From: Darksidea phi
Taxonomy: Eukaryota; Ascomycota; Dothideomycetes; Pleosporales; Lentitheciaceae
Length of the DNA: 64,000 nt
Assembly (NCBI GenBank): GCA_030770425.1
Contig: JASJFT010000137.1
Span: 2,367 to 66,366, forward strand
Reading direction: 5' to 3'
Shown here: piece after piece, positions 10,419 through 21,909 of the stretch
How the letters are laid out: every line of letters starts with the position of its first letter
Numbering within the stretch: the stretch's first letter is position 1
Notes under the pieces: generated by a model
The model's input: the letters and a program-made list of their open reading frames with translations, nothing else
What the model was told of the DNA's origin: nothing
The model's database searches: none
Translations under genes and position numbers: made by a program

Positions 10419-12577
10419 ATGGCTTCAGCGACGGATCGGACACATAGCGGGCAGCCAGAACCAAGTTTCCATGATGATGACAGCAGTCTCAACTCAGCTT
10501 TGTTTGATATTCTCCCGGAGAACATCCCAAATAGCATTATCACGAAAGCTCCTGAAGAGCGATTCCGACTGGGCTACTGGTCCGTAGTCGGCCTGGTCGT
10601 GAATCGGGTTATTGGTTCGAAAACTTCACCAAGGCATGCCGGGAAACTAACATGAGGTTTAGGTACCGGTATATTCAATTCTCCAACAACGATCATGCGA
10701 GGAACGAGCAGTGTCGGCATCACGCTCTTGTTCTGGGTTGCAGGTGCTATATACACCACTGCTGGCGCCTATCTGTCTGTGGAATTTGGTCTAACGACGC
10801 CGCGGCACAAATTTGAGGGTGTGAAGCAAGGAATCCCGCGAAGTGGAGGAACCTTGAACTATGTGAGCGGCCATAATATCCTACTATGGACTAGACTCTA
10901 ATAAGGCTGTCAGCTCCAATACGTCTTTACATGGCCGGCCTATCGTCACCGAACGGTCCTTCTGATCACCTGCATTTTCGCCACAGCATACATAGTGTTG
11001 GGCAATATGGCTGGTAATTGCTTGATCTTCGGTATTCGTACACTCGAGGCAGCAGACACACCGGTAACAAACCGAGCGGTGAGAGGTCTTGCTATCGGAG
11101 CCGCAACATTCGGATGTGGTATCCATGCGTTCTCTCGACGGGGCGGCATATGGCTAGGGAACGTCTTTGCTTTAGTCAAAGTGTGCATGCTTCTGATGAT
11201 GGTTATTATCGGCATATGTGCATGGGCTGGCGCGTTCAACCAGAATATTTACGTGCAGGAGAATTTGGCAGCTGAGAATTCCTTTGCACAGCCAGCAAGC
11301 GATTCGTATGGTTACGTCAAGGCGTTCTTATCGATGATCTTTGCATGGAGCGGCTTCGACCAACCTAACTATGTAAGGCAATCTCAAGTCATCGCCTTCC
11401 AAACCGAATGCTTACCCGGCCAGGTCCTTGGGGAAATTGGACGGCCCAGGAAAAAGTTCCCCCGAGGTACTGCGATTGGCGTGTCAATCGTCATTGTGCT
11501 TTACATTCTAGTCAACATCTCTTACGTGAGTGAAATGCCCCTCGAAGCCATCATGCTGTACTTACAGATATTCCCAAGATGGTTGTTGTTCCAAAGGCGG
11601 AACAAGTTGCCGGCAATGTGGCGCTTGCCTTCTTTCAACGAACCTTGGGAAGCGTTTCTAAAACCGAGTCTCACCCAAGACGCATACTGGCTGCTTTCAT
11701 GGCTGTCTCTAGTTTCGGCAACATCGTTGTGATGACCTTTACGGCTGCAAGGGGTACGTCACTGATCACATCAAGAAATTAGTAGGCCGCTAATGAGCGT
11801 TCAGTGAAACAAGAAATCGCCAAAGAGGGCATTCTCCCATGGGCAAAGTTCTTCGGCCAAAGTAAAAACCTGTCCTTCGGACGATTTCTGAGCTGGATCC
11901 AGAAAGACCAGGACTCGGTGATAGCTAGAAACTTTTACTGGTTATTGAAGCGATCATGGATGGATCCCAGGGAGCACTCCCAGGAGACACCCTTTGGAGC
12001 GTTATTTCTTCATTGGGCGTTTACCGTCCTGATGATTGCAGTCACTAGCCATCTCAAGCCCACGGACGCATATACCCTTCTAGTCGATCTGTACACATAC
12101 ACGATCGTCTCTGTCTTTGGCTTTATTGTCGCCATCGGGATGTTAAGACTTCGGTTGAGCAGAAGCAAAGGATGGCGAACGAAGTCGCCGTTCAGGCCGT
12201 CCTTCAGCATCCTCAGTGCATTAATCTTTGCTCTGGGAAGCTGCTATCCCGTTGTCGCGTCATGGGTGCCTCCTAGCAAGAATTATACACAGAAGACGCA
12301 ACTGGCAGTGGCTTGGTTCACTACGCCGGTGGTCACGTGGAGTGTCCTTGGATTGGGCGTTATTTGGTACCTGGTCTTCAAGTTATACGCCTGGAGACGA
12401 GCACGGAAGAGTGGCGTGGAGTTCCAGGTGCAAAAAGTGCCTGAATTCGACAGAGACCCTCCGCCGAATGGCCCACCCGTACAAGTACACGAGACCGTCT
12501 TTCTTGCGTGGGTTGCGAAAGAGAACAATAGCGTAGACCTGGAGATGGAGAGCCGTAGGTCGATTGAGAGTTTCTAA
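10419..12577 (+). CDS. amino-acid permease, LAT / high-affinity methionine permease type
   Basis: Six exons: 10419-10614, 10663-10862, 10914-11372, 11424-11525, 11579-11753 and 11805-12577, giving 634 residues. Splices restore the APC-superfamily start VIGTGIFNSPTTIM and the block FDQPNYVLGEIGRPRKKFPR, which is diagnostic of the L-type (LAT) branch containing yeast Mup1. About twelve hydrophobic helices follow the hydrophilic N-terminus; the tail after about residue 590 is charged. Predicted role: plasma-membrane amino-acid uptake by proton symport. Substrate cannot be read from sequence. Introns are 48-53 bp. The acceptor of intron 4 appears to be AAG at 11576-11578, because the nearer CAG (11565-11567) would break the frame. 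Confidence 0.9.
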
Positions 12578-13015
12578 GGGTTTGAGCTATGCCAATTTTG
12601 ATCATGTACTGTATGCCGATTTTTGTCGCTAGGCCTTGTCACTACAATCCACTTTGATGTCATCGCATCGTATCGGTGTCTTGACCTTATATATTGACCA
12701 AAGGCGATGTGTAACAACGGTGGAGTTTTCTGCTGTTCTCTCGTGACATCATCGGCGCGTCCGTGCCCTTGCTCTTTTACCCAGCCACTAATGAACCATG
12801 TCCTTCCTAGAGCATTCAGAATTCGGTCAACAGTCTTCCATGCCACATTCTACGATAAGAACTTATAGTTGTTCAACGACCGCCCACAGCCGTCCTTTGG
12901 TCGTTAACCAAGCTCCATACGGCGGCCGGAGGAGTAGGTACTGTTTCGTGTCAGTATACCGCTTATTTATAGACTATTTCGAGCCGGAGGGTTGTTATGA
13001 TCACCGATATGGTAC

Positions 13016-13983
13016 ATGAAATGTCATTGCGGCATACCCACTCAAAATTTCGCCGTATTTGACCCTAATCTGGCGGTTAATTGTATACGAAGGTTACCGG
13101 TACATCTCGCTCATCGGATCTTCACTACCAGAAAAGTGAATTCTGGAATGAAACCGTGCAACTCACCCAGGGTCCAAACAAGTTCACCAGCATCACACAA
13201 TGTGCCTCCCTCTCATAAACCTATCTCTTCTCGCTTCTCTTTCGCTAGCACCAACCCGCCAGTCACGCTAATTAGCGATGCCACCAACGAGACCTCTTCT
13301 TCACAGATAGTCAACGCGTCTCAATATGCCCAGACACAACCCGGCGCCTCTCTCACAACGCGGGCCCCTGCCACCCCTTCCACCTCGCTTTCCACCCCCA
13401 ACCCGCCATGCCCGAGTAGCCAGCATCCCCTCTCCTTCTCTCTTCTTCGAACAATCCTCCAATTCCCAAACACCCAGTCAAACCTCCCCACAGTTCATCT
13501 CTCCTCTTACCTCGACGCGCCCGAACCACCTACGTGGGCAGTCAATGAACCAATGCGACGTTTTACTCAAACCCACACCGTGCTTATCCTTGATAAGACC
13601 TTGCTTGTCAAGATGCCGTTCAAGGACTTTTATCACCTCGGACTACCCAAACGTCCTAAGTCTAACGAACTGGGGCTGGTCCACCTGTCCACATCCGCAT
13701 GGATAACACGAACAGTAACGAGTTGCTCTAGCGGTCGTCGCCCGCTTCGACCCCGAAAACAACAGCGTATGGTTCGCGGTCCGTGAATTCCACAATGACC
13801 GGAAAGGGCGTCGTTCAGAACTTACCTGAATTAGTTGGAGAATTGGCATTTGCTCGAGAAGCTGCTTATGAAACCATGTTTTCAGGTCTTTGTGCCGAAG
13901 ATGATGATTACGACGGAAGGGGAGATGGGAAGTATGCTGGATGCGGAGAAAATTGGGGGAGCTTGGCCGAACATAATTCTTAG
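13016..13983 (+). CDS. uncertain gene or pseudogene, conflicting frames
   Basis: A plus-strand frame of 256 codons (13016-13786) is Ser/Pro/Thr-rich at first and then ordered (TVLILDKTLLVKMPFKDFYH, LGLPKRPKSNELGLVHLSTS). A different frame at about 13716-13830 also looks protein-like (VVARFDPENNSVWFAVREFH) but is separated from the first by a one-base shift. Alternatively, a 53-bp GT-AG intron at 13679-13731 would join NELGL to a third frame ending at 13983 (ELVGELAFAREAAYETMF). The three readings exclude each other. A frameshifted gene, a sequencing error or an unusual intron could all explain this. No family is recognised. Confidence 0.3.
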
Positions 13984-14946
13984 GGGACAGGAGAGAGCTA
14001 GAATTGAGCCGGGTGATAATACGAAGGGAGGGAAGGACGTAATGGTAGAAAACGGGTAAGGGGGCGTTGGGCAATTCGAAGGTACTGGAAAGTAGGCATA
14101 GTCGAAGAACAGCTTGGAGAGGCTTCGTCACCTACTCCTCAAGGAACCGACATGCCTTCCTTCTTTACCCCATCACACCGCTGTCAGTCAACCTTGCCAC
14201 CACATAATAACACCAAAATTCACCCCGCGCCCCTGATCTAGCGGTCAGCTCGTTTCACGTGATGTAATCGCTCCTCATGTGTGCAGTCTAGTAGGGACTA
14301 CTAGCCAAAGCTGGTTGGGCAATCCAGCAGCATAAGAGCCGGGCTGAGTGTGGTACAAGTGCGGGCAGGGTGCAAAATGCTGTTGCCTGGGTGAGATGAA
14401 CCAATAGGCCACTAATGGAAGAATGATGCGAGTGTGTATGGGCATGCAAAGAAAGCCAGGTAAACGGATAGAGAAGGAGAGGACTAGAGATGGGTGGATG
14501 GAGGTATACGGACTCCAGCTTCACTTTGACTAGGGCGATTATGAGCTGAAACACTACTCCCTACCACAAGCTTCAAGACTCAGTTCGCGTTACATCGAGC
14601 CTCGAGCTGCAGCACCACTCAAGATGGCATGCTTCAGATGGCAAGTTCTCGTCGATGTTGCGGTGAGAGCTGAAAGGCCCTAGGCGCCGTCCCCATCCTC
14701 AGCTGGACATTCGCGCGCCAGTCAGATCGCAACGCTCGCCGAGGTGTAACATCCAAGATTGGACAAGCCTTGCATGTTTGGATCTCAACCCGCGCCACTC
14801 AGAACTCTATTTGTTGTACGAAGAAACACGGTATCGGCGGATGACTTCGGGTCTTTGCGCTTCGATGCACCTGCCAAGCATTTCCCCCCTCCATCAAAAC
14901 TAGCACACCACGACTACAACTTAGCTGCATTCCAGAATGGCCCCTG
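13984..14946. other. intergenic, nothing recognised
   Basis: About 960 bp ahead of the metallophosphoesterase gene. Short reading frames on both strands show only low-complexity translations. No RNA gene or repeat is seen. Confidence 0.5.
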
Positions 14947-16086
14947 ATGTCGTGCCTGAACCCGCTCCGGCAGACGCGCAAAACGCGCATAGTCTGCATC
15001 TCGGACACACATGGCCAGACGCCCAAGCTACCGAAAGGTGACGTGCTGATTCATGCGGGCGATCTAACCAATCAGGGCAGTTACTCTGAGTTGAAGAAAA
15101 CGGTCGAGTGGTTAGAGAAGGCGGATTTTGAGGCGAAGATTGTTGTTGCTGGTATGCACTGCAAAGTCAACAGTTTGACGAGTCTTCGGCATGTCGACTC
15201 ATTTCGAATAGGAAACCACGACATCACGCTTGATACTGCTTTCTTCGAACAGTACGGCTCATCGTGGCGCTGGCCGCGGGCCCAGGAGCCTGAGGAGTGT
15301 CGCAGGCTGCTCACAGAGTCCAAGTCAATTACGTACCTGGAGAACGAGGCGGCAACCGTCTACCTGACTGCTGAGAAAGGCCCGAGAACGTGCTTCAAAG
15401 TCTACGGCAGCCCGTGCACGCCCAAGGTTGGGAACTGGGCCTTCCAATACGAGCCTGCAGAAGCATCGAAGCTGTGGGATGCAATACCTCCGGACACCGA
15501 CATCGTCGTGACGCATACTCCGCCTCGGGGCCACTGCGACGCGGCTACGAAGGACGACCGATCAGGCTGTGGAGTCCTTCTCCGGGCCTTGTACCGCGTC
15601 CGACCCATGCTAGCCATCTGCGGGCATATACACGAAGCTCGTGGTGTCGAACGTGTCTGGTGGAATAGTTCCTCCCCGCACGAAAGCCTAGTCGAGGGCT
15701 TCGAGGCGTGGGAAGACGCAGGAGCAGGAAGCAACAAGCAGTCACTGGTCAATCTGACTGCGAAAGGAGGGCGCCCTTTAGACAATGGGAGCAGGCTGAC
15801 ACGTCAGAGCCGCACCCTCCAGCCTTCTGCTCTTAAACCAACCTCAAGCCCCGCCGGCGTCTCACAGAGTGAGGCAATCGAAGATGGCCAGGGGAGTGCG
15901 GCAAGCGATGTTGGACTCGAAGACGACGAGCCCTACGTGGAGGCTGGTGAGCGGAAGGAAACCGTCGTGATCAATGCTGCGTATTTGGGTCCACGTCTCG
16001 CGCACACGGCGTCGAAGGTGGTGAACAAGGCCGTTGTGGTGGATGTCGATGTTCCGGTTTGGTGCTTCGAGGCAGATGCGGAATGA
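14947..16086 (+). CDS. calcineurin-like metallophosphoesterase (MPPED-like)
   Basis: Exons 14947-15151 and 15212-16086, giving 359 residues. The two-metal phosphoesterase motifs appear in order: SDTHG, then GDLTNQG, GNHD (created by the splice), THTPPRGHCD and GHIHEARG. The 60-bp intron (15152-15211, GTATGC...AATAG) is a multiple of three and has no stop, so an unspliced reading also stays open but loses GNHD. The core resembles the MPPED1/MPPED2 group of small metal-dependent phosphodiesterases. Residues after about 235 are a low-complexity extension ending in a beta-like segment (VVDVDVPVWCFE). Substrate unknown. Confidence 0.88.
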   Translation: MSCLNPLRQTRKTRIVCISDTHGQTPKLPKGDVLIHAGDLTNQGSYSELKKTVEWLEKADFEAKIVVAGMHCKVNSLTSLRHVDSFRIGNHDITLDTAFFEQYGSSWRWPRAQEPEECRRLLTESKSITYLENEAATVYLTAEKGPRTCFKVYGSPCTPKVGNWAFQYEPAEASKLWDAIPPDTDIVVTHTPPRGHCDAATKDDRSGCGVLLRALYRVRPMLAICGHIHEARGVERVWWNSSSPHESLVEGFEAWEDAGAGSNKQSLVNLTAKGGRPLDNGSRLTRQSRTLQPSALKPTSSPAGVSQSEAIEDGQGSAASDVGLEDDEPYVEAGERKETVVINAAYLGPRLAHTASKVVNKAVVVDVDVPVWCFEADAE

Positions 16087-17511
16087 TGTAGGGGATCGGG
16101 ATAGCGATCTGAACGATGTCATGTGTAACACCGATGCCACTGCATAGACCAGACGCTTCGCGAATGCTCGGTGAATAGTCGCACTCAATCACGCCGGCAC
16201 ACGTAGATGGTGTTGAGCGGCGGCCCGGGGACGAGTTTGCCGCGATTGGACAGCATGGCCCCCGCACCGTGGCTTATCTGCCCACTCTGCTCACAAGGCT
16301 CTGCTGCACTTCGCAGCGTCTGCCAGGGACAGCCCGCGACGGATGGGGTATCGCGGACGGTGCCTCGTGATGCCATGCTAGGTCGCTGTCTCACGCTCGC
16401 CGCGTCGTTGTTCCCGTCGTCGAAGGGCTGCAGGCGAGCGAGCATTTTCGCCATTGGCTGTGCGGATGCTGTCTTTCGCATGCTGAATCGCTGCCGGTGG
16501 CTGGTCGTGCCCATCCGTGTCTCTTCGTGCCTATCACGGCGTGCGCTGCAGCAGGTCCCCGAAACGCTCCTGGACGGCTCGGCGCCATGATTGGGCCAGT
16601 GTTTCTAGGCGCTGAGTGCGGCCATGCAGGACGTGCAGCGCAGCCTGCGGGCGGCTTGCGCGATTCGAGGCATGTGTGGGCAGAGGGGCAGAGTGCGGAG
16701 CCCGACGCCCTGTTCAGGTGGGAGATGCAGGTGCTGGTGAAGGGTGAGCAGCACGCCGCAGCCCCGGGCGGGTCCTCCTCTGAACGAAAGGCTCGCGGGA
16801 GTGCCTTGTCGAGCGTGCCGTCCGTCGTCCCCCCATATTACCACGCCATCGACCGCAGCCTGCCCGTCCGCCCAGGCTGACCATTGTTTTGCCCTCTGTG
16901 CCATTCTTGCCCCGACTCTGGTTCTGGTTCTGATTCTGATTCTGCATCTGCATCTGCTGTTCCGCGCTCCGGACGCCGTGACGTACCTCTTTCACCGCTC
17001 TCTCGCCGGCCAGCAACATCACTCGGCCGACCATCGCCAAAACAAACGTCACATCTGGACGCGGACACGCAAATACACAGCCGCAAGCCCCGCTGCTTAT
17101 TCAACACCGAAGCCTTCCTTACCAACAGGTCCCGTTTTGCCCTTTTGCCACGAGCTTCGCTGGCCTTCTTTCTGAGACGACGGCCGGCCAATCTCCCGTC
17201 TTAATCAGCCACCCATCGCGTCACCCCACAGCGCCGGGAAACCGACACCCTATCCGCCCTCGCCCACCACGCTCGTCGCTCGTCGCAGGTCGTCGCCTCT
17301 CATTTATTCAAACATCGCCAGAACGCCGAGCGCACACCGTTCGTCCACCGTTGCCCATTGCAGCCACTGCCCTCGCTCTCGCCCTCGGCCCGTTCCTGAG
17401 CCGGGCCACGTACTACCGCCACTCGACTGGCATTATCCCGCACGCCCCTGCGCATCACGTACGACTCAACCCACCCTCATCTCTCACTGAACCTCTCCGC
17501 CATCACCAGGC
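16087..17511. other. GC-rich intergenic region with hexamer repeat
   Basis: About 1.4 kb lies between the phosphoesterase and the DnaJ gene. Many open frames on both strands arise from high GC and have Arg/Pro/Ala-rich translations without domains. A short imperfect hexamer array lies at about 16915-16962. The last 300 bp are C/T-rich, as expected for a fungal promoter and 5' leader. Confidence 0.5.
16915..16962. repeat. imperfect hexamer microsatellite
   Basis: Consecutive hexamers of the form TCTGGT, TCTGAT and TCTGCA repeat about seven times in a non-coding, GC-rich stretch. It is a simple-sequence repeat, probably replication-slippage derived. Confidence 0.7.
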
Positions 17512-19320
17512 ATGGAATCACTCCTCCCTCCCGATCCTTACAAAGCCCTGGGCGTGCCTCGCGATGCCGACATCGCCCTCATCAGAAAGACGTTCCGCAA
17601 GCTGGCGCTCAGCTGTCACCCAGACAAGGTCGCGGACGAGTCACTCAAGCAACAGAAGCAGGACGAATTCCACAAGATCAGCCTGGCTTACGAGGTCATT
17701 GGCAACGAGGCCAGCCGCCAGCGCTACGATGACGAGTACAAGCTAGAGCAACTCCGCAAAGAGAAGCTTGCGAGAGGGGGCGCCAAAGTGTCGGAGCCTC
17801 GGACAGCCCGCTACGACGTCCGTACACAAGCACCCGCCGGAGCCGCTTTCACAGCGACGGGCGCTCATCGCTACGAGGAGCACAAGCCTGCGCGGTCCTA
17901 CGACGACCGGCATTACGACGACCGCTCCCGCAAGTACGATACGTACGACGCATACCCAAAGCAAACCTCTTCCTCCCGCACTCCTCGCGAAAAGGAGCCG
18001 CCGATAAAAGTCACCAGAGTGTCCGCGGACCGCACAAGGTCCGACCACAAGAAGTCGCGCGACAAGGAGGAGCGCAGAGAGCGCGAACGAAGATTCGTCT
18101 CAGTCGAGAGCGAGTCCTCTGCCGACGAAAAGGCCCGCTACGAAGCCGACTACAGGAGACGCAGTGACGATGCCCGCAGACGGCAAGATGAGGAGGATGC
18201 CCGGAGAGCAGCCGCCGACGCCCGACGAAAGGCAGAGGAGCGACGATCCTACGATGACAAGTACGACCGCCAGCGGAAGCTGAGCGAAATGGAAAACGAC
18301 GCTGTCCGTTACATTCACCGCACCAAGGTCGAAGCAGAACGACCGTCACCCAACAAGACCAGCTCCTCACGAGACGTCCGCCCCGAGTACTACGAGAGCC
18401 GCTCTCGACGGGATCGACCAGAAGCCCCCCGCAGGTCGTCAGCTCGTCCGAAGGACCATCCAATCTCGTCAGGGCGCGATCGGGACCGGAAGGGCATCGA
18501 GATCGTTGAATGGGACAGCGAGCCAAAGATACCGAGCTTCAAGCAATCTTCTTCTTCACCAGCCGAACTCCATGTGCCCCGCGTAATACCACAACGCTCC
18601 TACACCGAGTCATCCCGCGACCACCGCCGCACAGAGACGTCACCTACCCCTAGGTTCCGCCGCTCTGAGACGATGCCTTCCGCATCTCACTCGTCATCGC
18701 GAAGAACCGAAGCGACTGTCGCTCGCCCCTCTGGCCTCCGCGAATCAGTCGCACCACATGTCTCCGGCGCCAGGAGCCCAGAAACTTACCCTACGGTGCC
18801 ACCTCCCACTTCGACTAAGAAGTACTACTACCCTACGGCTGATGGCGGTGTTCATCTAAATCCAGAGCATGTGGCCGTAGCAAACGGCCATCGCACTGTC
18901 CTCCGTGAACCTGATCGCCACCGCTCGCGCTCACCTTCGCCACTAACGCGACCTCCCATGGGAGCCAATCGTCCGGTCGACCCTTCTACAAACTACGCTA
19001 CCGCTGCACCTAAAGCCGCTGCGCCTAAAGCCTCGGTCCCCCCCCCTCCGCTTGGTCGCTCAGCAACCGTAAACGTTGAGCCTGCTCGTACTACCGAAGA
19101 TCGCGGTCGACGTCTTTATGGAGAAATTCCGTCTGATAAACTAAGGCGGGAGAACGCGAGACGTCAGACGAGTTTCTCGCCCGATCAAGTCTCGTACACA
19201 ACCAAGATTGGCCCTGAGGATATCAGGTGGAGTGCCCCAAGGGGACGAGACACTGAACTGGATAGGGATCGAGAGTATGCGAAGCCTATGTTGAATAGGC
19301 ACGCTACGTATGCTTATTAG
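17512..19320 (+). CDS. DnaJ-domain protein with long disordered charged tail
   Basis: Single-exon frame of 602 residues. The J-domain occupies about residues 8-75: YKALGVPRDADIALIRKTF, the invariant HPD at 36-38 (LSCHPDK), and ISLAYEVIGNEASRQRYDD. The HPD shows it can stimulate an Hsp70 ATPase. The rest is disordered: Arg/Glu/Asp-rich repeats around 170-260 (DARRRQDEEDARRAAADARR) suggest a single long charged helix, and Ser/Pro/Arg-rich text follows to the end. There is no Gly/Phe or zinc-finger region, so it is a class C (type III) J-protein. The charged tail would suit a nuclear or RNA-linked role, which is inference. The start fits the family N-terminus. Confidence 0.88.
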   Translation: MESLLPPDPYKALGVPRDADIALIRKTFRKLALSCHPDKVADESLKQQKQDEFHKISLAYEVIGNEASRQRYDDEYKLEQLRKEKLARGGAKVSEPRTARYDVRTQAPAGAAFTATGAHRYEEHKPARSYDDRHYDDRSRKYDTYDAYPKQTSSSRTPREKEPPIKVTRVSADRTRSDHKKSRDKEERRERERRFVSVESESSADEKARYEADYRRRSDDARRRQDEEDARRAAADARRKAEERRSYDDKYDRQRKLSEMENDAVRYIHRTKVEAERPSPNKTSSSRDVRPEYYESRSRRDRPEAPRRSSARPKDHPISSGRDRDRKGIEIVEWDSEPKIPSFKQSSSSPAELHVPRVIPQRSYTESSRDHRRTETSPTPRFRRSETMPSASHSSSRRTEATVARPSGLRESVAPHVSGARSPETYPTVPPPTSTKKYYYPTADGGVHLNPEHVAVANGHRTVLREPDRHRSRSPSPLTRPPMGANRPVDPSTNYATAAPKAAAPKASVPPPPLGRSATVNVEPARTTEDRGRRLYGEIPSDKLRRENARRQTSFSPDQVSYTTKIGPEDIRWSAPRGRDTELDRDREYAKPMLNRHATYAY

Positions 19321-21909
19321 TAGATGCTGACTTTTGCGTGTTGAGAGAGTTTGATCGTCATCCACCGAGAAATTCTTGGTGGTTGAGAAAGAGAGTCTCT
19401 TGGTATCAATGATCGTCTTTGAAGGACATCATGTTTCAGGCCTGGATCGGTCCGACCGTATACGAACGTATGCCCAGTTGTGCATTGCGAAGGTGTCTCG
19501 GCGGGATACCCATGCCTGGCTCTCGACAAACCTTTTTCTGGAGTTCTGAGTTTGCTTTAATCGGCGTTTAGAGACGGCTGTCGAGAGACCAGGCCTGTTT
19601 TCAGGTTTTGATTTTTGTGCACTACTAGTGATTTTCACAACGTTAAACTCTCAGCCACCCCGCCTATTACCTTCATACGATGGGCTGACGGGCTCGTCAA
19701 CGCATCGTGGTGAATCGCAGGACGGGCGATACAAACAATGTAAATGCTATGATTCTCTTTATTTCCCTTTTTTTTTTCCTTTTTCCCTCAAATCCTCATT
19801 CTCTTCTTCTCGCTCGTGTCCTTTCTACCATAACAAACCTTTGAATTATCATGTTGGGGCGGCATCACTCTTAGGCGTTTGTTGGACTAGCATTTTGTTC
19901 GCTTCTGCTTGCTTGCTCTACCCCTCTCGTTTGTGAGCTGCTCATGGCGGAACGCTCGCCCTGTTGAATACATTCGCTGCATATGATTTATGAATCTACT
20001 CGTGGAGACCTTACATGGAAAGAGAAGGAGGGGGCTGAAGCGAGGAAGAGGTAGAAGAGGGCTGGGGTTGGAAAGGACGAGTGATGCGTAGAGTTTGATA
20101 TGATTCGAGCTCCGCTGTATTTAGGAATCAAATAAAAACGAAATGGATAATTTTATCACAAACAGCTCACTGCAATCCCTCTTAGCTTACTACTTCTTTT
20201 TACTTTTGCTGACCAGCCCTCCTCACAGTTGAACCGTCTTTGCAAACCGTTAATTTACATGCATCCACTCATTGCCGATTTCGCATCCCGATAAATCTGT
20301 CACTCTCGAGTCCCTTCTCTGAGGTGATGTCGCCCGACGCACCGACCTAGGCCCTGCATCCCACCTCAAATCTGACATGCATGAACGATTAGGAGATGAC
20401 GCAAGGATCGACGGAGTCCGAGCTGCCACGCCGGCGGATGTCGCCATTTGCGTTCGTACGTCAGACGGGTGTCCTGTAGAAAGTGTGTCACAGGATTCAA
20501 CCTCGAACACGGCAATGTTTGGGGTTGAGTCAATTTGGAATGGGGAGTGAGAGGCATGGCCATAGATAGACAGGACTGCATGGAAAGTAAATTCGTCAAC
20601 TACTTGAGAACTATAACTATTGGGGATACCCACGGTACACCGGGCGCGGCGCTCGGCTCGTTACGCAAGCATTTGTTGCGTTATAGGCTAGATTTCATAA
20701 TTTGAGGCCAGAGAGATGCGTCGGGGTATTTATTCGTCGCCTGCCCGCACGACATAAGTTGTGCGCCGCTGCTCTATGAATTCATTAACGGGAACGACAT
20801 GGAGCATAGGACTGCGTTAGACATTGCCCATCACCAAAGCGAGCAAACAATAAATGGGAAAAGTATAGATTCTGTCATCCACGCGGGTTTACTCCCCGCT
20901 TGCACCAAGTCTGTCCCTTTTCCTCTGCCACATCAGCAGAGTCCAACCGAAAAGACCAAATATAGTGTGCACCAAGGTTTTGCGAGCCCTTTTCAAAGGC
21001 TGAAACCTTCCAAAACGTTCAACGAGCTACGTTCCAAGGCCTTGCCTTAGCCATCCCAGGTCCGGTCCCATCCACGATGCCTCCAGTACTAAAACTCCAG
21101 AGAAACAAACGAGACAAAACAAAAGAGATACTCCGCTGCGTTCTAACCCAGTGTAGCCTATGTACAGGCGGGAAGGAAGCATACGGTGTGCGTAACGCCG
21201 TTGGCGTATACATCATAAGGAGGAAAAGTGGGAAAAGAGATTTCGAGAGGCGACATCGAGAGATGTATAGAGAATGGGTGGTGTAGGTTGATAATGAGAA
21301 AGAGACGAAGGGAATGAAGTAGAGAATGTGGTATGAGGTTACGGAGTGCAACGAGATGATCGGTAATAGATACTAGAGACTAGAACATTAAGGTACGTAG
21401 CTCGCACTCGCATTAACCTCCGCAAAGAGTCGTCATTGGACACCAGTCAAGAAAGTATTGTATACCAAGGAAAACAGAGTCGACAAGCTAAGGGAAGGTG
21501 TGGTGACGTAGTCGCGCGATACCAGTGACTGGCAAAATCTCGGCTGAGGTAAATCCTAGAACAGGATGAGCGAACGCGACGAAACGTCTGTTTAGTGTTT
21601 CGTCGTTCGTTTTAAATGGTGCGTCCCAGATAGGCTGTGCTCGAGTTGTGAGTGGGAGGCTAAGCCCGAATTCTAAGAGGTAGCGCCGCCGACCGCAAAG
21701 AATGCAGATCCTACGCTGCGGGTGGAGTTGGTGGCTGTGGAGGGATATAATCCCAATGTAGGATTCAGAGTCAGTGACTCGAAACCATAGCTCAAAGTGC
21801 AAACGTGCCGCCGTTGAACGTGTTGCGCAAGAGACTAAGATAGCCGTAGCTATCATATCTTGCAGGAGTTTGTGGAGCTGAAGAAAGAGTACCAAGCCGC
21901 AAAGGCAAA
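19321..21909. other. long intergenic region between convergent genes
   Basis: About 2.6 kb lies between the 3' ends of the DnaJ and phosphatase genes. A T-rich tract (about 19767-19795) and several AT-rich patches are visible. A 127-codon minus-strand frame (20250-20633) and a 171-codon one (21488-22003) have no domain; the latter overlaps the phosphatase 3' end in another frame. No RNA gene is recognised. Confidence 0.45.

Noticed and set aside
10608..10620. GGTTCGA motif resembling a tRNA B box
   Set aside because: It is the exon-intron border of the permease gene; no A box or cloverleaf surrounds it.
13643..14131. 162-codon minus-strand frame
   Set aside because: Complement of the uncertain plus-strand gene; the translation has no ordered pattern.
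20250..20633. 127-codon minus-strand frame in the convergent intergenic region
   Set aside because: No recognisable domain, no splice partners and no supporting context.
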